Origin: Aldrovandia affinis
Taxonomy: Eukaryota; Chordata; Actinopteri; Notacanthiformes; Halosauridae
Direction of reading: 5' to 3'
Assembly: GCA_029706075.1 (NCBI GenBank)
Contig: JAINUG010000085.1
Coordinates: 3,249,392 to 3,313,391, forward strand
Length of the DNA stretch: 64,000 nucleotides
Shown: positions 24,601 through 36,964 of the stretch, piece by piece
How the letters are laid out: every line of letters begins with the position of its first letter
Numbering within the stretch: the stretch's first letter is position 1
Translations under genes and position numbers: made by a program
The notes under the pieces: generated by a model
The model's database searches: none
Seen by the model: only the letters and a program-made list of their open reading frames with translations
Told to the model about the DNA's origin: nothing

Positions 24601-27600
24601 GAAGCACTATGCACCAATGATTGGGTTCAATCGGGCCAGATGCTGTCTGTCCCAGAAGGGCTGTTTTAAAATTAGTCATAATTTTTGGTGTGGGGGGGGG
24701 GGGGTGGCTGAGGGAACTACCCATATGCTCTGGCCAGAAAAGTGCCTGCCATTATTATTTAATATTATTCAGTTCATTGCACACTGAGTTTAAATCCAGG
24801 GGTAACATATGCGCAAGTGACGAGCCACACTAAATAGATGTGTATTTTCTGTGTACTGAATCAGACAGACAGCTTTTTTGCAACAGAAAATATTGTTGGA
24901 TGTAGTCCAGGGTGAAATGAGCAGACAGCTCTGCTTGGACACGGCTGGGGTGCCATGGTGACTGATCTCAGCTGGCCTGCAGCCTCCTTTCTGTTTGCTT
25001 CATACATGAGAGGAGGCACAGAACATTGATTCAGTTTGGCTGGATAACATGGGACTATGGAAATATATCCACAATAGTACGTGCACATGTACACTCACTC
25101 ACCCGGTACACACATACACTCACACGCACACATACTGGCACACACAGCCCGTCAGATTACTGTGCATTCATAAATGCTTAATAAAGTGTTGATAACTATG
25201 TAATATACCTTTACAAAATGCATTGATGGCGAGTAGACATTAATACTTGATAGTAAATGTGCTATTAAGAAGGAGGCCAGTTTGGCCAGATTATGAAAAT
25301 TCCTCACAAGGTTACAATATGAAGTGTTGAGATGCGAAGATATATAACATAGCAACGATGCATATTGTTGCTTTGTGTGGAATTTCTCACCCTGGAAACC
25401 CTGGCCCTTTATTGTATTATTTAATAAACAATGCATTTTTAGGGAAGTATAAGGCAGGTATCAATAATTTTAAGCAATAGTGACTGCATAGCAATGTAGA
25501 GTTGCCAAAAATCGCTGAAAAGGGGCAGAAAGCAACAGCCAGTGTAGGAAATAGGGCTTGATCTAGGCCACCATGTCTTCTTATTCCTCTCCACCAGTTT
25601 CATCTGACGTAAGGAATGAATTTTCAGTTATACAAGTTCAATTGTGCTTGGTGACTATTACGAGGCCAAGCTTACTGTTGTTTTAAAACATTGTCCATTG
25701 GTATGTTGGTACCACTGTATCATTGGTATCATTTGGGTGATAAATAATAATTTTTTATAAAATACTCTACCTAGTGAAAAGGCCAGTATAGTCTCAGACA
25801 ACTCCAAAATGGACTCCTTGTGGTCTAAAGTTCACAAAAAAAGATGTTTACTTGTAATGCTGTTGTTAAAATATTATACATTAAAGTAGGGGTTTCAGTA
25901 GCTAAATTGATCATTACTCTGCTGCAGAAAAGCATTTCACATAGATATTTGCTGTAAAATTAAAAATCAATGTATGGGCTTCTTAATGTTTTCCTTGCTT
26001 TGGATGAAGGCACCAGTGAAATTTATGAATATTCCGATGTATATGCAGTTTTCTTTGGCTTTTAAGGCCTGCAATTCATAGGGGCCACTTTGCCTGAACT
26101 TCACACACTGCAGATCAGCAATGTTTATTTCTTCGCCTCAGGATACAGTATACATTTACTTCAAGGAAATTAGTTTAACTATCAGAGGAACGTTTTTGAG
26201 CAAATTTTAGTTCGTGCATTTCCATTACAAAAAAAAACAAGGCTTCTAAATCAATGAATATCATTTGCAACGGTATAGAAACAAGCCACTGATGCATTAG
26301 TGTGGTATCAAATGCAATGGGATTTGAATTACGCTGCATTGTTCAATAATGTTTTCTGTAGTAATCAGCCAGACTAAACCTATGAGAGATGTCAACAGTT
26401 CAGTAGCTTTCCTAAATGTAAACAGCCTATGAGCAAGTTTTCTTAGGACTGTTGTCAGCTAGCTTTTATCAGATCAGTGACATAAAGCTCACAGAGAACT
26501 GGTGTTTGCCGAATGCTGGAATGCCAACATTTCTTTACATCAACGGAAAACCAGTTGTGGCCTGCTGACATTGACCCACAAAAATCAACCAATCAGAAAA
26601 ATAACATAGGCGAGCAAATGGCATTGCACTTGTTCGCTGGCAGGCAAATGTAGGCAAGCTGCACTGTTGGTCCTTTCTCCTGAATTCCTGAGATTTGTTA
26701 CCCATCTCTACAAACCCTAATTTGTTTGTTGCTGAATTAAACCATGAAATTAGTCGTTTCCACCCTATTGTGTTGTCATGCGTTTGCATAATTGATCATA
26801 TTAAAGCACTCAGACTATTCTCTGAAAAAAAGATCAATCAGCTAATTCAATATTTTTAATGGTACACTGTAACCTGCCAGTCTGGTGGTTTGCGTTGCAT
26901 GGTTTGTATTACAGCTGGAATACCTGATGATGGATCTATTTCAGCAGTATCAGCTAGTTCCACAGGCACTATACCTCTCATTCCATACTCACCTAACCCC
27001 TGATTACTCTGTCAATACAACGGACCTCCACTTTGCCTCAGATTTCATTTTATTTATTGATTTCTTTAGGTAGTTAGTTATTTATTGTTGGCATACTATC
27101 TACAGTTGCACACGTGGCAAGTTATTTTAAAATAATGAAACTGTAGGAAATAGAATGATGAGGCTACTGCTCCTCTGCATCCTTTTGGTTATGCTTCTTT
27201 CCTTTGTCTCTTGATCACTACTGTGATACTGGAATTCTAGGTAATTCCATGTACGTTAACAGGAAGGAAATCAGACGTTAGCATTTGAACACAGTTTGAC
27301 TTTTATTATGTTCAAATACAATTTGTGTAAGTGTTAGTTTTACAATCCTTGCTCTTTTAACCCTTGTGATAAATAATGAAACAGCATTATGTGCACATAT
27401 GAAAGAACGCACTTAAGGATTGTGGAGAAATAGACACCAGTCAATATTTAATCTACTCGTAAATGGTATATTAATTATTCAGGATTGTTTTATTCAAAGC
27501 ACTTTCATTTACATAGCACGTTGAAGTTAGTTGTTATAAATAAAACAGAATCTAGATCTGTTCTCAGTGACTCCAGAAAATAAAAACATCCAGAAAGAAC

Positions 27601-29643
27601 TGGATAACATTTGGAGCTGCTTCAATAAGACAAAATGTATAAACCTATATCTGGATTTCTGAATAGCTACATACAACTGGTTTCAAGTATTATTTTCATA
27701 ATTTTGTTATATATGAGTTCAACGACAAACTGTGACTGACAAACACTGTGACCTCTTCTACCTGAAAACTCTAGGTAGCCAGCCCTCCGATAATGTATCC
27801 AGTCAATCACAAAATCCTTTTTTTGGAAAGTTTCCAAACATGTACTTTGAATTGCAAATCTCAAGTCCTGTTGGATAAAAGCTTGTTATAGCACATAAGT
27901 ACCATGGATGGTCACAGAAAAGGGTATATAACTCCAGAAATAAGGTTGAATTTGTATATTTTTTAAACTTAATTTGCATGAGCCTTTTTTCTCCCCAATG
28001 TGGAATTTCCTAGTGTACCTCTAAAGTAACCTACGTGCCATCCTCACCTGTGCAGGTAGTACTGCAGCTGAAGTGCATGCACCCCTCTGATGCACTTGCC
28101 TGGGAGCCAATTACTATTTTCTGCACTATAGGCCTCACGGTACTGCAGGACAGCTAGTGCCGATTGGACGAAAGTGTATCTTTTACTGGCGACAGCTTAA
28201 AGCCGGTGGGTGCCTGGCACACTGCTGGGAGGAATTGATGTACCAGTAACTGAAACTTAAAGCAACCCCTACTTCTGATCGGAAGATACTATATGTGTCC
28301 CACCACTGCAGACCCTCTGTTGTAGTTGTCTAATTCAGGTGTATTATTTAGTATTTACTTTAGGGCTTTTTGTTTGAATTGAGTTGCGTTTTGAGGTAAA
28401 GGGGCAGTAGCTGACAGAGATTGGCAGAGTGTGTCTTTCACTTTTGTTAATCCTTAGATAGGTAGTTCCAGATTTGGCAAAATTTGGCAATGGAATATCA
28501 CTTTTTGACAGACAAAATTCATATAGGAATTTGAATTGGGAAATGTTGACCCTTACCGCATTGGCTGTTGAATATAACCAGCAGTAATTCTGATTATTAT
28601 GAAAATTTGATTATAAGTTTTCAAAAGCTGTGGGACATGATGGTAATGTCAGAGGTGGTAAGGCTGGAGATCCAGAATAAGGTGAGAACACGGGAGTCTA
28701 GTAGTTGCCCTGCTAACTGGTCAGCTGGCCCTCACTCTACCTCTATATGCCAGTTTTGAATACAAAGCGATGGAAAAGTGCTTGTGCCTTGATCCTTTTC
28801 ATGGAGTATGATATTATAAAGTACAGTCCCAACCCAAGGTGTAACTGGCAGTGTAAACATGACAAAAACAATGGAAAAAATGTTGAAGTGTAGTTAAATC
28901 TGATCTATACACCTTACAGAGTACCACTCCACTGTATTTTCATAGGATACATTTTAGAGGCTACAGTGGTAATAGGCTTGGACCCGCAGTGCTTGTGTAA
29001 TGATCCATAATAAATGCCTCTTGGATTGTAAATGATTAATGGTCTTGAGTTGAGCTGAGGAGCATTAAGGTGAGTGAGAGGGGATCTTTTTCTGTACCGC
29101 CCTAGGAAGTGAAACCTGCTTGAATATTTGTGATTTCAAAGTCACACACAGTCTGCCGCAACCACACCACAGGAAAATATCTGAAAATGCTTTGTTGAAA
29201 TGTAATGAATGAAAATTCAGTCCCAAACCTCTGCTTTTGTCATTCTCAATGATTAGTGGTGAGGGTTGAAACAGGGGCACGTGGGCATGACAGATGAAGT
29301 CATCTTTCAGTGGTGATTTGGGACTAAAAAGGTTTCCTATTCTCAGTCCAAAAATAATATGACTTATTTGTTTATTATTTTGTGACCTGAGGTGGACCAA
29401 GGTTTTCAGTTTTTTTAATGCAGGTGTGTATTTATACATTTTACATTTTTGGGGAAATGTACACAATCCCTCCCGTATATAACAACTAATTTGCATGTAT
29501 TTCTTAGAATTGTTATATCATTATGTTATGTCAATGTTTCGATATACATGTAAACAGGCACTGATCCAATATTTCCGTCCCAATTTGGCAATCATGGTTA
29601 ATAGAAAAATGTGTAACCAAGTGGACTCTTAATCACCACTATA

Positions 29644-29645
<2 letters not shown>

Positions 29646-29680
<35 letters not shown>
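29646..29680 (+). repeat. prima1: (CT)n microsatellite forming an acceptor pyrimidine tract
   Basis: About 35 bases of CT repeat end five bases before the AG acceptor of prima1 exon 3 (CCCTCTGCAG). The repeat therefore serves as the polypyrimidine tract that U2AF would bind. This is positional inference. Confidence 0.85.
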
Positions 29681-29685
29681 TGCAG

Positions 29686-29812
29686 TGGCAGGAACCATTG
29701 TGCCCCAGATGAAGCCATGGTGGAAGGAGATAGTAGTATTAGGGACTGTGGGATGTGCGTCTGCAGCCTTCCTCTTGTTAACTGTCATTATCTGCTACAA
29801 GGCCATAAAGAG
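29686..29812 (+). CDS. prima1: prima1 coding exon 3 (transmembrane segment)
   Basis: This 127-base exon completes codon 82 and encodes residues 83-123 plus two bases of codon 124. The juxtamembrane part (PQMKPWW) precedes a hydrophobic span of about residues 97-118 (IVVLGTVGCASAAFLLLTVI). The near-invariant ICYKAIK follows, identical to mammalian PRIMA1. W93-W94 aligns with the mammalian WW before the membrane. The segment makes the protein a type I membrane anchor that holds the acetylcholinesterase tetramer at the neuronal surface. The splice phases (1 in, 2 out) match exons 2 and 4 exactly. Reading through the donor gives AAG AGG TAG, so intron retention would end the protein right after KR. 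Confidence 0.93.
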
Positions 29813-31264
29813 GTAGGCCTCTGCGTTTCTCCTCTCTCTTTAATCCTGGATGTAGTTATTTTAGATGCCTTGCTCAAATGAACAATTTCGAGCAAATGTC
29901 TGGTTCTGAGTGACTGAAAGTAACAAGTTAGTGGAACATCGCATGAGGAGAGTGCAAGTGTCCTATAAAGATGATAAAAACAGTCAGCTTGACATGGGGG
30001 AGGATAGTTTATTCTGTTGATTTCAGTGGTCCTGGCCTCCTCCATTCTGTGCAATGATGATTGGTACATCATGAGCATAAATATGTCACTATGGCCCATT
30101 CCTCCATAGAAACCGGGGGTGTGTGTGAGTGTTCTCTGGAGGCTGGTGTCATGATCAGCGTGTAGTTGGACTGGCTCATGGAGGAGGGGATTCTGACACT
30201 GGCATGTAAACGCAAGCCAGCGTTCTAATGAAGCTGCTACGGGGCCATGACCCCGACATGCTCTCATCTTGCCGTACATTTTAATGAGGTCAGGAGCATC
30301 CTGATTGAGGAGCAGTGATATGTCAGTTTTCCAGAGTGGGCTGGGGGTCACAGGAAGGCACCACTTCATCTAGGAGGGTTGGGGCAGTCCCAACGCAACT
30401 GATTAATGCCCACCCAGCCTGTGATGGAATTATTATATGCAATGCTACTGGAAGATTCATTAGAACATTCATGAAAAGCAATGCACCCATTGGAATTATA
30501 TATCATATTCTGCAATGTTTTGTTTTTTAAAATCTTAGAAGACAGCATTTTGATAGGGTTAATTTTTTTCTAAGGCTGTAATGGTTCCCAAACCCAAACA
30601 GAAACTCACCATTTGTGAGCATTTGGTTTTGTTTCATAGCCAGAAAACATGCGACCAGTTAGGTGGTCTGTTTAAAAAAAAAAAAAAGATAATATTTATG
30701 TATATGACATAATATTGAAAGCACAGTCCTGTGGATGGCTCTTTCTCTTGTTCGATCTTCCTTAATTACTTATTGTCCCCTACTGGCATTTGGTGCAACA
30801 TCAAACCTCCAACAGATAAGCAAAACAGCAGACCACAGTTTATAGACACAGTTTACTATAATAATATGACGTTATACTATACAACGTCGTGTTAACGCAC
30901 TAGTTAACATGATTAAACAGGGGGCTGATTTGTATCCTACACAAAGTAGGTAACTGTTGCAAAGTAAACCATTTCGAGCTCACGTTATGTCGGTCTGCAG
31001 ACAATGTCCTCTGCATAAGAATGGAAAGGCACTTGCATCCGCTCTGTGTAGGGGATGTGCAACTAATCCATATGATCAGCTAAACTGCTATAGCCATTGC
31101 AGCTAGCTAGCTGTCTGAGCCTTATCTGAGTTCTGCCATCCATAAAGAATTTATTTGTAAGAAATAATTAAAGCAACGATTAACACTGTGACCTTGTGCA
31201 TACCATCAGTTGAAGTTATTTTTCTGACATTTTCTCCTGAGAGCAGGGTTCCCAGATCAGGCAA

Positions 31265-31310
31265 TACAATACAGCCATTTAGCAGATGCTTTTATCCAAA
31301 GCGACACATT
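31265..31310 (-). repeat. SINE tail fragment
   Basis: CATTTAGCAGATGCTTTTAT followed by CCAAAGCGAC is the complement of the tail of the SINE family at 17525. The head is missing. Confidence 0.55.
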
Positions 31311-31417
31311 CAGCTCGAGAAAATGAACAACCACTTGATACTATAATGTCTAAGCACCTCATTCTTCAAGTACACCATATAAACAACGCAAGTGCAATAA
31401 TAACATTAAGTACAATT

Positions 31418-31421
<4 letters not shown>

Positions 31422-31448
<27 letters not shown>
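31422..31448. repeat. (TA)n microsatellite, transposon insertion site
   Basis: About 13 TA units directly precede the left end of the Tc1-like element. Shorter TA-rich text (TATATATTTT) resumes after its right end at 32899, consistent with insertion into a TA repeat. Confidence 0.9.
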
Positions 31449-31514
31449 CAGTACTGTGCAAAAGTTTTAGGCAGGCGTGAAGAAATGCTGTAAAGTAAGA
31501 ATGCTTTCAAAAAC
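31449..31514. repeat. Left terminal inverted repeat of the DD38E element
   Basis: About 65 bp, complementary to 32833-32898 with two visible mismatches (GGCGTGAAG against GGTGTGAAA). Confidence 0.92.
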
Positions 31515-31749
31515 ATACATTTTCATTGTTTATTAAAGTCAGGGATTTTGTAGGATTATAGTCAGGTGTATGATTAACCAATTATACCAAACAGGTGCTA
31601 ATGATCATCAATTTCATATGTAGGTTGAAACACAGTCATTAACTGAAACAGAAACAGCTGTGTTGGAGGCTTAACTGGGTGAGGAACAGCCAAACTCTGC
31701 TACTAAGATGAGGTTGTGGAAGACAGTTTCATGTCACAGGTCATACACC

Positions 31750-32757
31750 ATGGCAAGACTGAGCACAGCAACAAGACACAAGGTAGTTATACTGCATCAG
31801 CAAGGTCTCTGCCAGGCAAAGATTTCAGAGCAGACTGGGGTTTCAAGATGTGCTCTTCAAGCTCTTTTGAAGAAGCACAAAGAAACGGGCAACGTTGAGG
31901 ACCGTAGACGCAGTGGTCGGCCAAGGAAACTTAATGCAGCAGATGAAAGACACATCGTGCTTACTTCCCTTCGAAATCGGAAGATGTCCAGCAGTGCCAT
32001 CAGCTCAGAACTGGAAACCAGTGGGACCCAGGTACACCCATCTACTGTCCGGAGAAGTCTGGCCAGAAGTGTTCTTCATGGAAGAATTATGGCCAAAAAG
32101 CCATACCTCCGACGTGGAAACAAGATTAAGCGACTCAACTATGCATGAAAACATAGGAACTGGGGTGCAGAAAAATGGCAGCAGGTGCTCTGGACTGATG
32201 AGTCAAAATTTGGTTGTAGCAGAAGGCAGTTTGTTCACCGAAGGGCTGGAGACCGGTACAATAATGAGTGTCTGCAGGCAACAGTGAAGCATGGTGGAGG
32301 TTCCTTGCAAGTTTGGGGCTGCATTTCTGCAAATGGAGTTGGGGATTTGGTCAGGATTAATGGTGTCCTCAATGCTGAGAAATACAGACAGATACTTATT
32401 CATCGTGCAATACCATCAGGGAGGCGTCTGATTGGCCCCAAATGTATTCTACAGCAGGACAACAACCCCAAACATACAGCCAATGTCATTAAGAACTATC
32501 TTCAGCGTAAAGAAGAACAAGGAGTCCTGGAAGTGATGGTTTGGCCCCCACAGAGCCCTGATCTCAACATCACCGAGTCTGTCTGGGATTACATGAAAAG
32601 ACAGAAGGATTTGAAGCAGCCTACATCCACAGAAGATCTGTGGTTAGTTCTCCAAGATGTTTGGAACAGCCTACCTGCCGAGTTCCTTCAAAAACTGTGT
32701 GCAAGTGTACCTAGAAGAATTGATGCTGTTTTGAAGGGTGGTCACACCAAATATTGA
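31750..32757 (+). pseudogene. Tc1/mariner DD38E transposase, one in-frame stop
   Basis: The likely start is ATG 31750 (MARLSTATRH); the frame is open upstream to 31708. The N-terminal part has a helix-turn-helix region (VVILHQQGLCQAKISEQTG), an AT-hook-like RSGRPRK linker and a second helix-turn-helix. The catalytic domain carries D at 32197 (WTDESK), D at 32458 (QQDNNPKHTA) and E at 32575 (PDLNITES), with 38 residues between the last two. The total is about 334 codons, normal for the superfamily. A TGA at 32146-32148 interrupts the frame after KRLNYA; the frame then continues without shift to 32757. The TGA probably arose from CGA by CpG decay, since related proteins have arginine here. I see no other frame disruption, so this copy is probably inactive by one nonsense change. 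Confidence 0.9.
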
Positions 32758-32832
32758 TTTGATTTAGATTTCTCTTCTGTTCATTCACTTTGCATTTTGT
32801 TAATTGATAAAAAATAAACTATTAACACTTCT

Positions 32833-32898
32833 ATTTTTGAAAGCATTCTTACTTTACAGCATTTTTTCACACCTGCCTAAAACTTTTGCACAGTACTG
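32833..32898. repeat. Right terminal inverted repeat of the DD38E element
   Basis: Complement of the left repeat; it ends CAGTACTG followed by the flanking TA. Confidence 0.92.
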
Positions 32899-34601
32899 TA
32901 TATATTTTTTTTATATAGGGATGGGTGGGTTAAGTTCCAAGGTGCAGTCTAAAAAGGGGTGTTTTCAGCCTGCGGCGGAAGGTGGGCAGCGATTTGGCTG
33001 TTCTGACGTCAGTGTGCGGCCATTGGTCACTCGGCATGAGGGAGGCAAAAACTAAAAACTCGCCCAAACCTCGTGGTACCCAAACAAACTTATCTTAATT
33101 GAAAAAAATGTGGTGAAAATAATGTGTACATTTAATTTTCTCTCACATATCATTATAATGCAAACAAAATACAAGACAGCCCAAGTCTCCAGAGACTCCC
33201 GAGAGACTGCTGAATTTAAGCCTCATCTCCTGTACTCCGCATATGACATTAAATATCCCGGAAATGGTTCGCTCTCATGGAACACTTCTGTTTTACTGAA
33301 TTCTGAAAGATTAGCTGATTAGGTTGCTCATGGAACATTTCTAATATTGAAATTGAAATACTCTAAGATTCTCTGGTGCTCTGTTGAGGCAGTTTGCTCA
33401 GTCAGATCTAACCAATCTGATTAATGTATTATGACAGCATTTATGTATTGTGCTTTTACAGTTTCCTCATTGGAGGGTCAAGTATAAGAGGTGATGCTAT
33501 TATTTATTTATTTCTTTTACATCTGATGTCCACATATCTCAGTATATGGTCATTAACTTACAAGCTCTAAACCCACCTCACCGAACACTTCAAAAGTAGG
33601 TAAAAAATAGCAATCAGCAGCTCTTTATTTAAACTTGCGACTGAAAGTAGCCCAACTTGGCGTGAAAACTGTGGATATGGCAATACTGCCCGAGAACAAC
33701 AAGTGCACAATGATGTAACTGTGCTATAATTTGATCCAACCATGCTCAAACTTACGCAGTAGTCTTCTGAGGTTAAAGTTAGCTAAGGCTTTGTGACACT
33801 GGGAGAGGTGGAGGGAGGAGTAGAGAGGACTGCACCTCCCTTTTGGCTGCTGTCAGGTGTTCCTGTTCCCTCCCACAGCCTGGAGAGGACTACAGGCCCT
33901 TGGACAGCAGCGGCCTCACTTACAGGCAGGCTCACCTGAGGCTAATGAGCAATCAACTCAGCTGTGAGCCATTGCCTTCATTAGGCCATTATAAAAGCAC
34001 AGCCTGCCATGCCCGATGAGAGAGGTTTTGGGGCATGGAGGCTGAAGTGCTGGTTTTTTGTGTTGCTGGTTCCCTCTATTGAATCGGTTTTGAGTTAAAT
34101 GCTTTATCTTTGTGTTTTGTTTTAATTGTTTGAAAAAGGGTAATAAATTGGCCATTGGCCTATTGAACAGTAGTTTTTTTGTTGGTCTTTCATCCACTCA
34201 CCACCTGGCATGGTGGCCACCCCTGCCACCTTGCTGCAGGCTTCCTTTCGCCAAGATAGCTAGTACTGCTCAACAAAATCCTGAAAGTGAAGATCCTCCT
34301 TCCACATTTAAGTCGGCTGTGTAGTTGATGTTGCTGTGTAGTTGATGATAACTGAACACCAGCATAACGCACTTTCCTCTACAAATTTTAACTTCACTAA
34401 TCCATGTGGATTTTCTTTTTAATTTGCTCATTGATAGAAACCCATTATTTCTATGAAACTATTTTCATTGCTTCATATAAAAACTAATGAAGCAGTTGGT
34501 AATATTAATCTATAATGTTAACAGTCATTTCTGAAGTTCTTACATTCTTTATATTCTAAATTATAGTTGATTTAATCAAATGCATTAGTGAAAAAGCGAT
34601 T

Positions 34602-34626
34602 GTTGTTTTGTTTTGTTTTGTTTTTT
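34602..34626. repeat. (TTTTG)n microsatellite
   Basis: About five TTTTG units, in intron 3. Confidence 0.85.
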
Positions 34627-34710
34627 CCCCAAACAAAACCAGGTCTGGGTCTGAACTGAACCGTGGCCCAAGACCTTGGTTAAAACCGAACTGTGGATTT
34701 GGAGAATCAT

Positions 34711-34839
34711 TGCCATTTAGCAGACGCTTTTATCCAAAGCGACGCATACATTTTTCACTATATGTGGTCCCAGTGGGAATCAAACCCACAACCTAAGCGC
34801 TGCCAACGCCATGTTCTACCTACTGAGCCACACAGAACC
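34711..34839 (-). repeat. tRNA-derived SINE, minus orientation
   Basis: This is the complement of the 17525 family. The tail (CATTTAGCAGACGCTTTTAT) is first, then the B-box complement GGGAATCAAACCC near 34777, and the A-box region (CTACTGAGCCACACAGAA) at the end. Confidence 0.8.
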
Positions 34840-36714
34840 GCTTATTTAAGCAGAAATCCCACATTATTGTACCAAACATATCAGAGCTTTTCACACTCTT
34901 TCCACCTCGTCTTACCAGTTCAGCAGTTGCTAGTCATATACTTAAACTGTCAAGATTTAACTGCAGTGCAATTGAGACCCTTTTTCCCTTTAAATATTCA
35001 GTCTGCTCTCTATATGTTTGCTGAGTGTGAGACACACACACACTTAAGCTTAAGCCCTAAATATGCATTATATATTCACAAGATCTGGGTGTTGAGAAAT
35101 GGCCCACCTCATGGTATGGCGTAAAACAATATGAATGATGCTACATATGGCTTAGACTGGAAGACATTTTCCTTTTCTCAATAAAGAACGAGCTGAATGC
35201 ATGCAGCAGAAGTAATGGGTGACTGGGTTGGGAATTCATTATGGCAATTCTCCAGCATGCCGTATCCGGGGGGCACCTTTTTAATGCAGCGCTGGCAAGA
35301 ATGTGTTGCAGTACAGGCCGTTTTAGCCCCCAAACCCAAGTCATTATTTATGAATTAATTTGCGCAGTCATTCAGTTGCAGCATCTTTTATACATGCGAG
35401 CAGGTCGTGTCCTGAAGCTGCGACTGGAGCGCGCCCAGTGACTGCAGACTCGGAGCTACGCCACGTTTCAGCCCTCCCGGAACAGCAGAGAGCAGATGCA
35501 TCCTATCTGACTGCTGGCGTTGTGAGCTCACAGCGCTGTGCTCCAGATGTGCAGCGGCTTAACATGCTTCGCCACATGTAAACATCAGCCCCATGTTCAG
35601 ACGCAGAAGCAGGAATTGAGTGTCGTGTTTTTGAAATGTTTTTCAATAGTAGTAATCGGAACACAAGGGTGTATTTCACAATATCCCGAGTATATACGGT
35701 ATATATATACTGTATATGCTCTATATAATATACAATTTCGATTTGTGAAATCAATTTTATAAATTTTGCGTTAACGAAATGATGCAAAACGGTTACAGTA
35801 CCATCATGCTTCAGACTCAGTAAGTCTGCCTTTGTATTCTGGCCGATCAGTGTAACAGACATGAACAGACACAAATGTTTTCGGTGAAACATTGTCTTCC
35901 AAAACAGCATCATTGTTATTAGCTGAGATGCTATGCACCAATGGCATTATGGCCTGCTGTGCTCAGGATCTTGAAAAACAATTATCTATAGTCATTATGA
36001 AAGCAGAAAAATGTTATGAAATGTTCACGCTAAGGGAAACTGTGCCATCTTTGCATACATATGCATTTTACCCTTTTCCCTATAAAATGTAAATAAAACC
36101 AAACAGCATATGTATTTTATGGTGAGGCTTTTTATGGTCAGGGCCTTTTTAGTTTCAGATAAGATAAAGCAAGTGTGTATCATGCTGTCCTGCATGGAAA
36201 AAACGTCCATAACAGCACTTTGCTGTTAGGCAACACTGACATACTGTCGGGAGAGCAGCTGAAAGGCTGCCAGAAAATGGTCCAAAGGGGAAATTGCCCG
36301 AGACAGCTAGCTAAATTCACTCATTTAAACAGTTGCTAAAATGGAAGGAGGCTCTTGGGACTGCTAAGACTCATTGCACCAGGGGGGTAGATTATCGCTG
36401 TGTGCTGAACCGAGCGTGGCCAGGGCATTCTGTTGATCAATTAATTAATTTTGGAGCCAGACGTTTTTCTCAGAAGTCCCAGCCCAGGGGATCACGATGC
36501 TCTCTGGCAGTTTTTCCAGGAAGCCATAGTTGCCTGTGGAGGAACCGTAAAGGGTGTCTTTCACGGTCCTCAGTTTGGTCAGCTAAACTCTCTCTCTCTT
36601 CTCTCTCTTTCTCCCTCTCCCTCTCTTGTTCAGTCACTCTCTATCTCTTAGCATTGTGAACTGAAATAACAAATCTGCAAATCCCCATTTTGGCTTCATA
36701 AAGTTGAGTACCTA

Positions 36715-36964
36715 CACTCTCAAGGAAAAAGGCACCATATTGTACCCATTAAAGCCTCATTTTCATTACAATATGCTGCCAGTGTGAATAAGGGTTCATT
36801 AGCCTACCTTGGTACATATCTGTACCTTTCCTCAATTTGTACCCTTTTCACTGGGAAAAGGTACAAAATGGTATCATGAAGGATCTTATGTGTACCTTTG
36901 AAGGTGCAATTTGTACCCTGGGGAATAGAAGTGTACCCTAATTGTACCTTTATTTTTGAGAGTG
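36715..36964. mobile_element. TA-flanked MITE with GTACC subterminal repeats
   Basis: The ends CACTCTCAAGGAAAAAGGCAC and TTGAGAGTG are inverted repeats (right end complement CACTCTCAAAAATAAAGGTA). TA lies immediately outside both ends (36713-36714 and 36965-36966). The interior has no coding capacity and repeats GTACC or its complement at least seven times. TA flanks suggest a Tc1/mariner-type nonautonomous element; similar ends are common in fish genomes. Confidence 0.7.

Larger units (their letters stand above)
14097..29685 (+). other. prima1: prima1 intron 2 (phase 1), 15.6 kb
   Basis: Donor GTAAGT at 14097 and acceptor CCCTCTGCAG ending at 29685. The intron carries a 170-bp GA array (17022), one SINE (17525), GT and CA microsatellites, and AAAT repeats. 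A tRNA-like text near 14340-14405 (TGGTGCAGTGG and later GAGTTCAAGCCCC) may be another SINE head. A tract near 18840-18895 ending in CCAGCTCTAG resembles the end of a DNA transposon. A stretch at 27990-28320 begins like the SINE tail (CTCCCCAATGTGGAATTTCC) and may be a very old copy. No nested gene is supported. Confidence 0.8.
31449..32898 (+). mobile_element. Tc1/mariner transposon, DD38E type, nearly complete
   Basis: This 1450-bp element is bounded by TA on both sides (31447-31448 and 32899-32900). Its terminal inverted repeats are about 65 bp long and begin CAGTACTGTGCAAAAGTTTT at the left end; the right end is the complement, with only about two mismatches. The single transposase gene (31750-32757) has a catalytic triad spaced DD38E. 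From memory, that spacing defines the Intruder family, a sister group of DD34E Tc1. The high similarity of the two ends and the single evident stop codon indicate a fairly recent insertion. It sits in the sense direction within prima1 intron 3. Confidence 0.93.

Noticed and set aside
29788-30369. 193-codon open frame on the minus strand, the longest in the window by codons
   Set aside because: It overlaps the end of prima1 exon 3 antisense, matches no known protein family, and has low-complexity composition without domains or splice context. It is most likely a chance frame.
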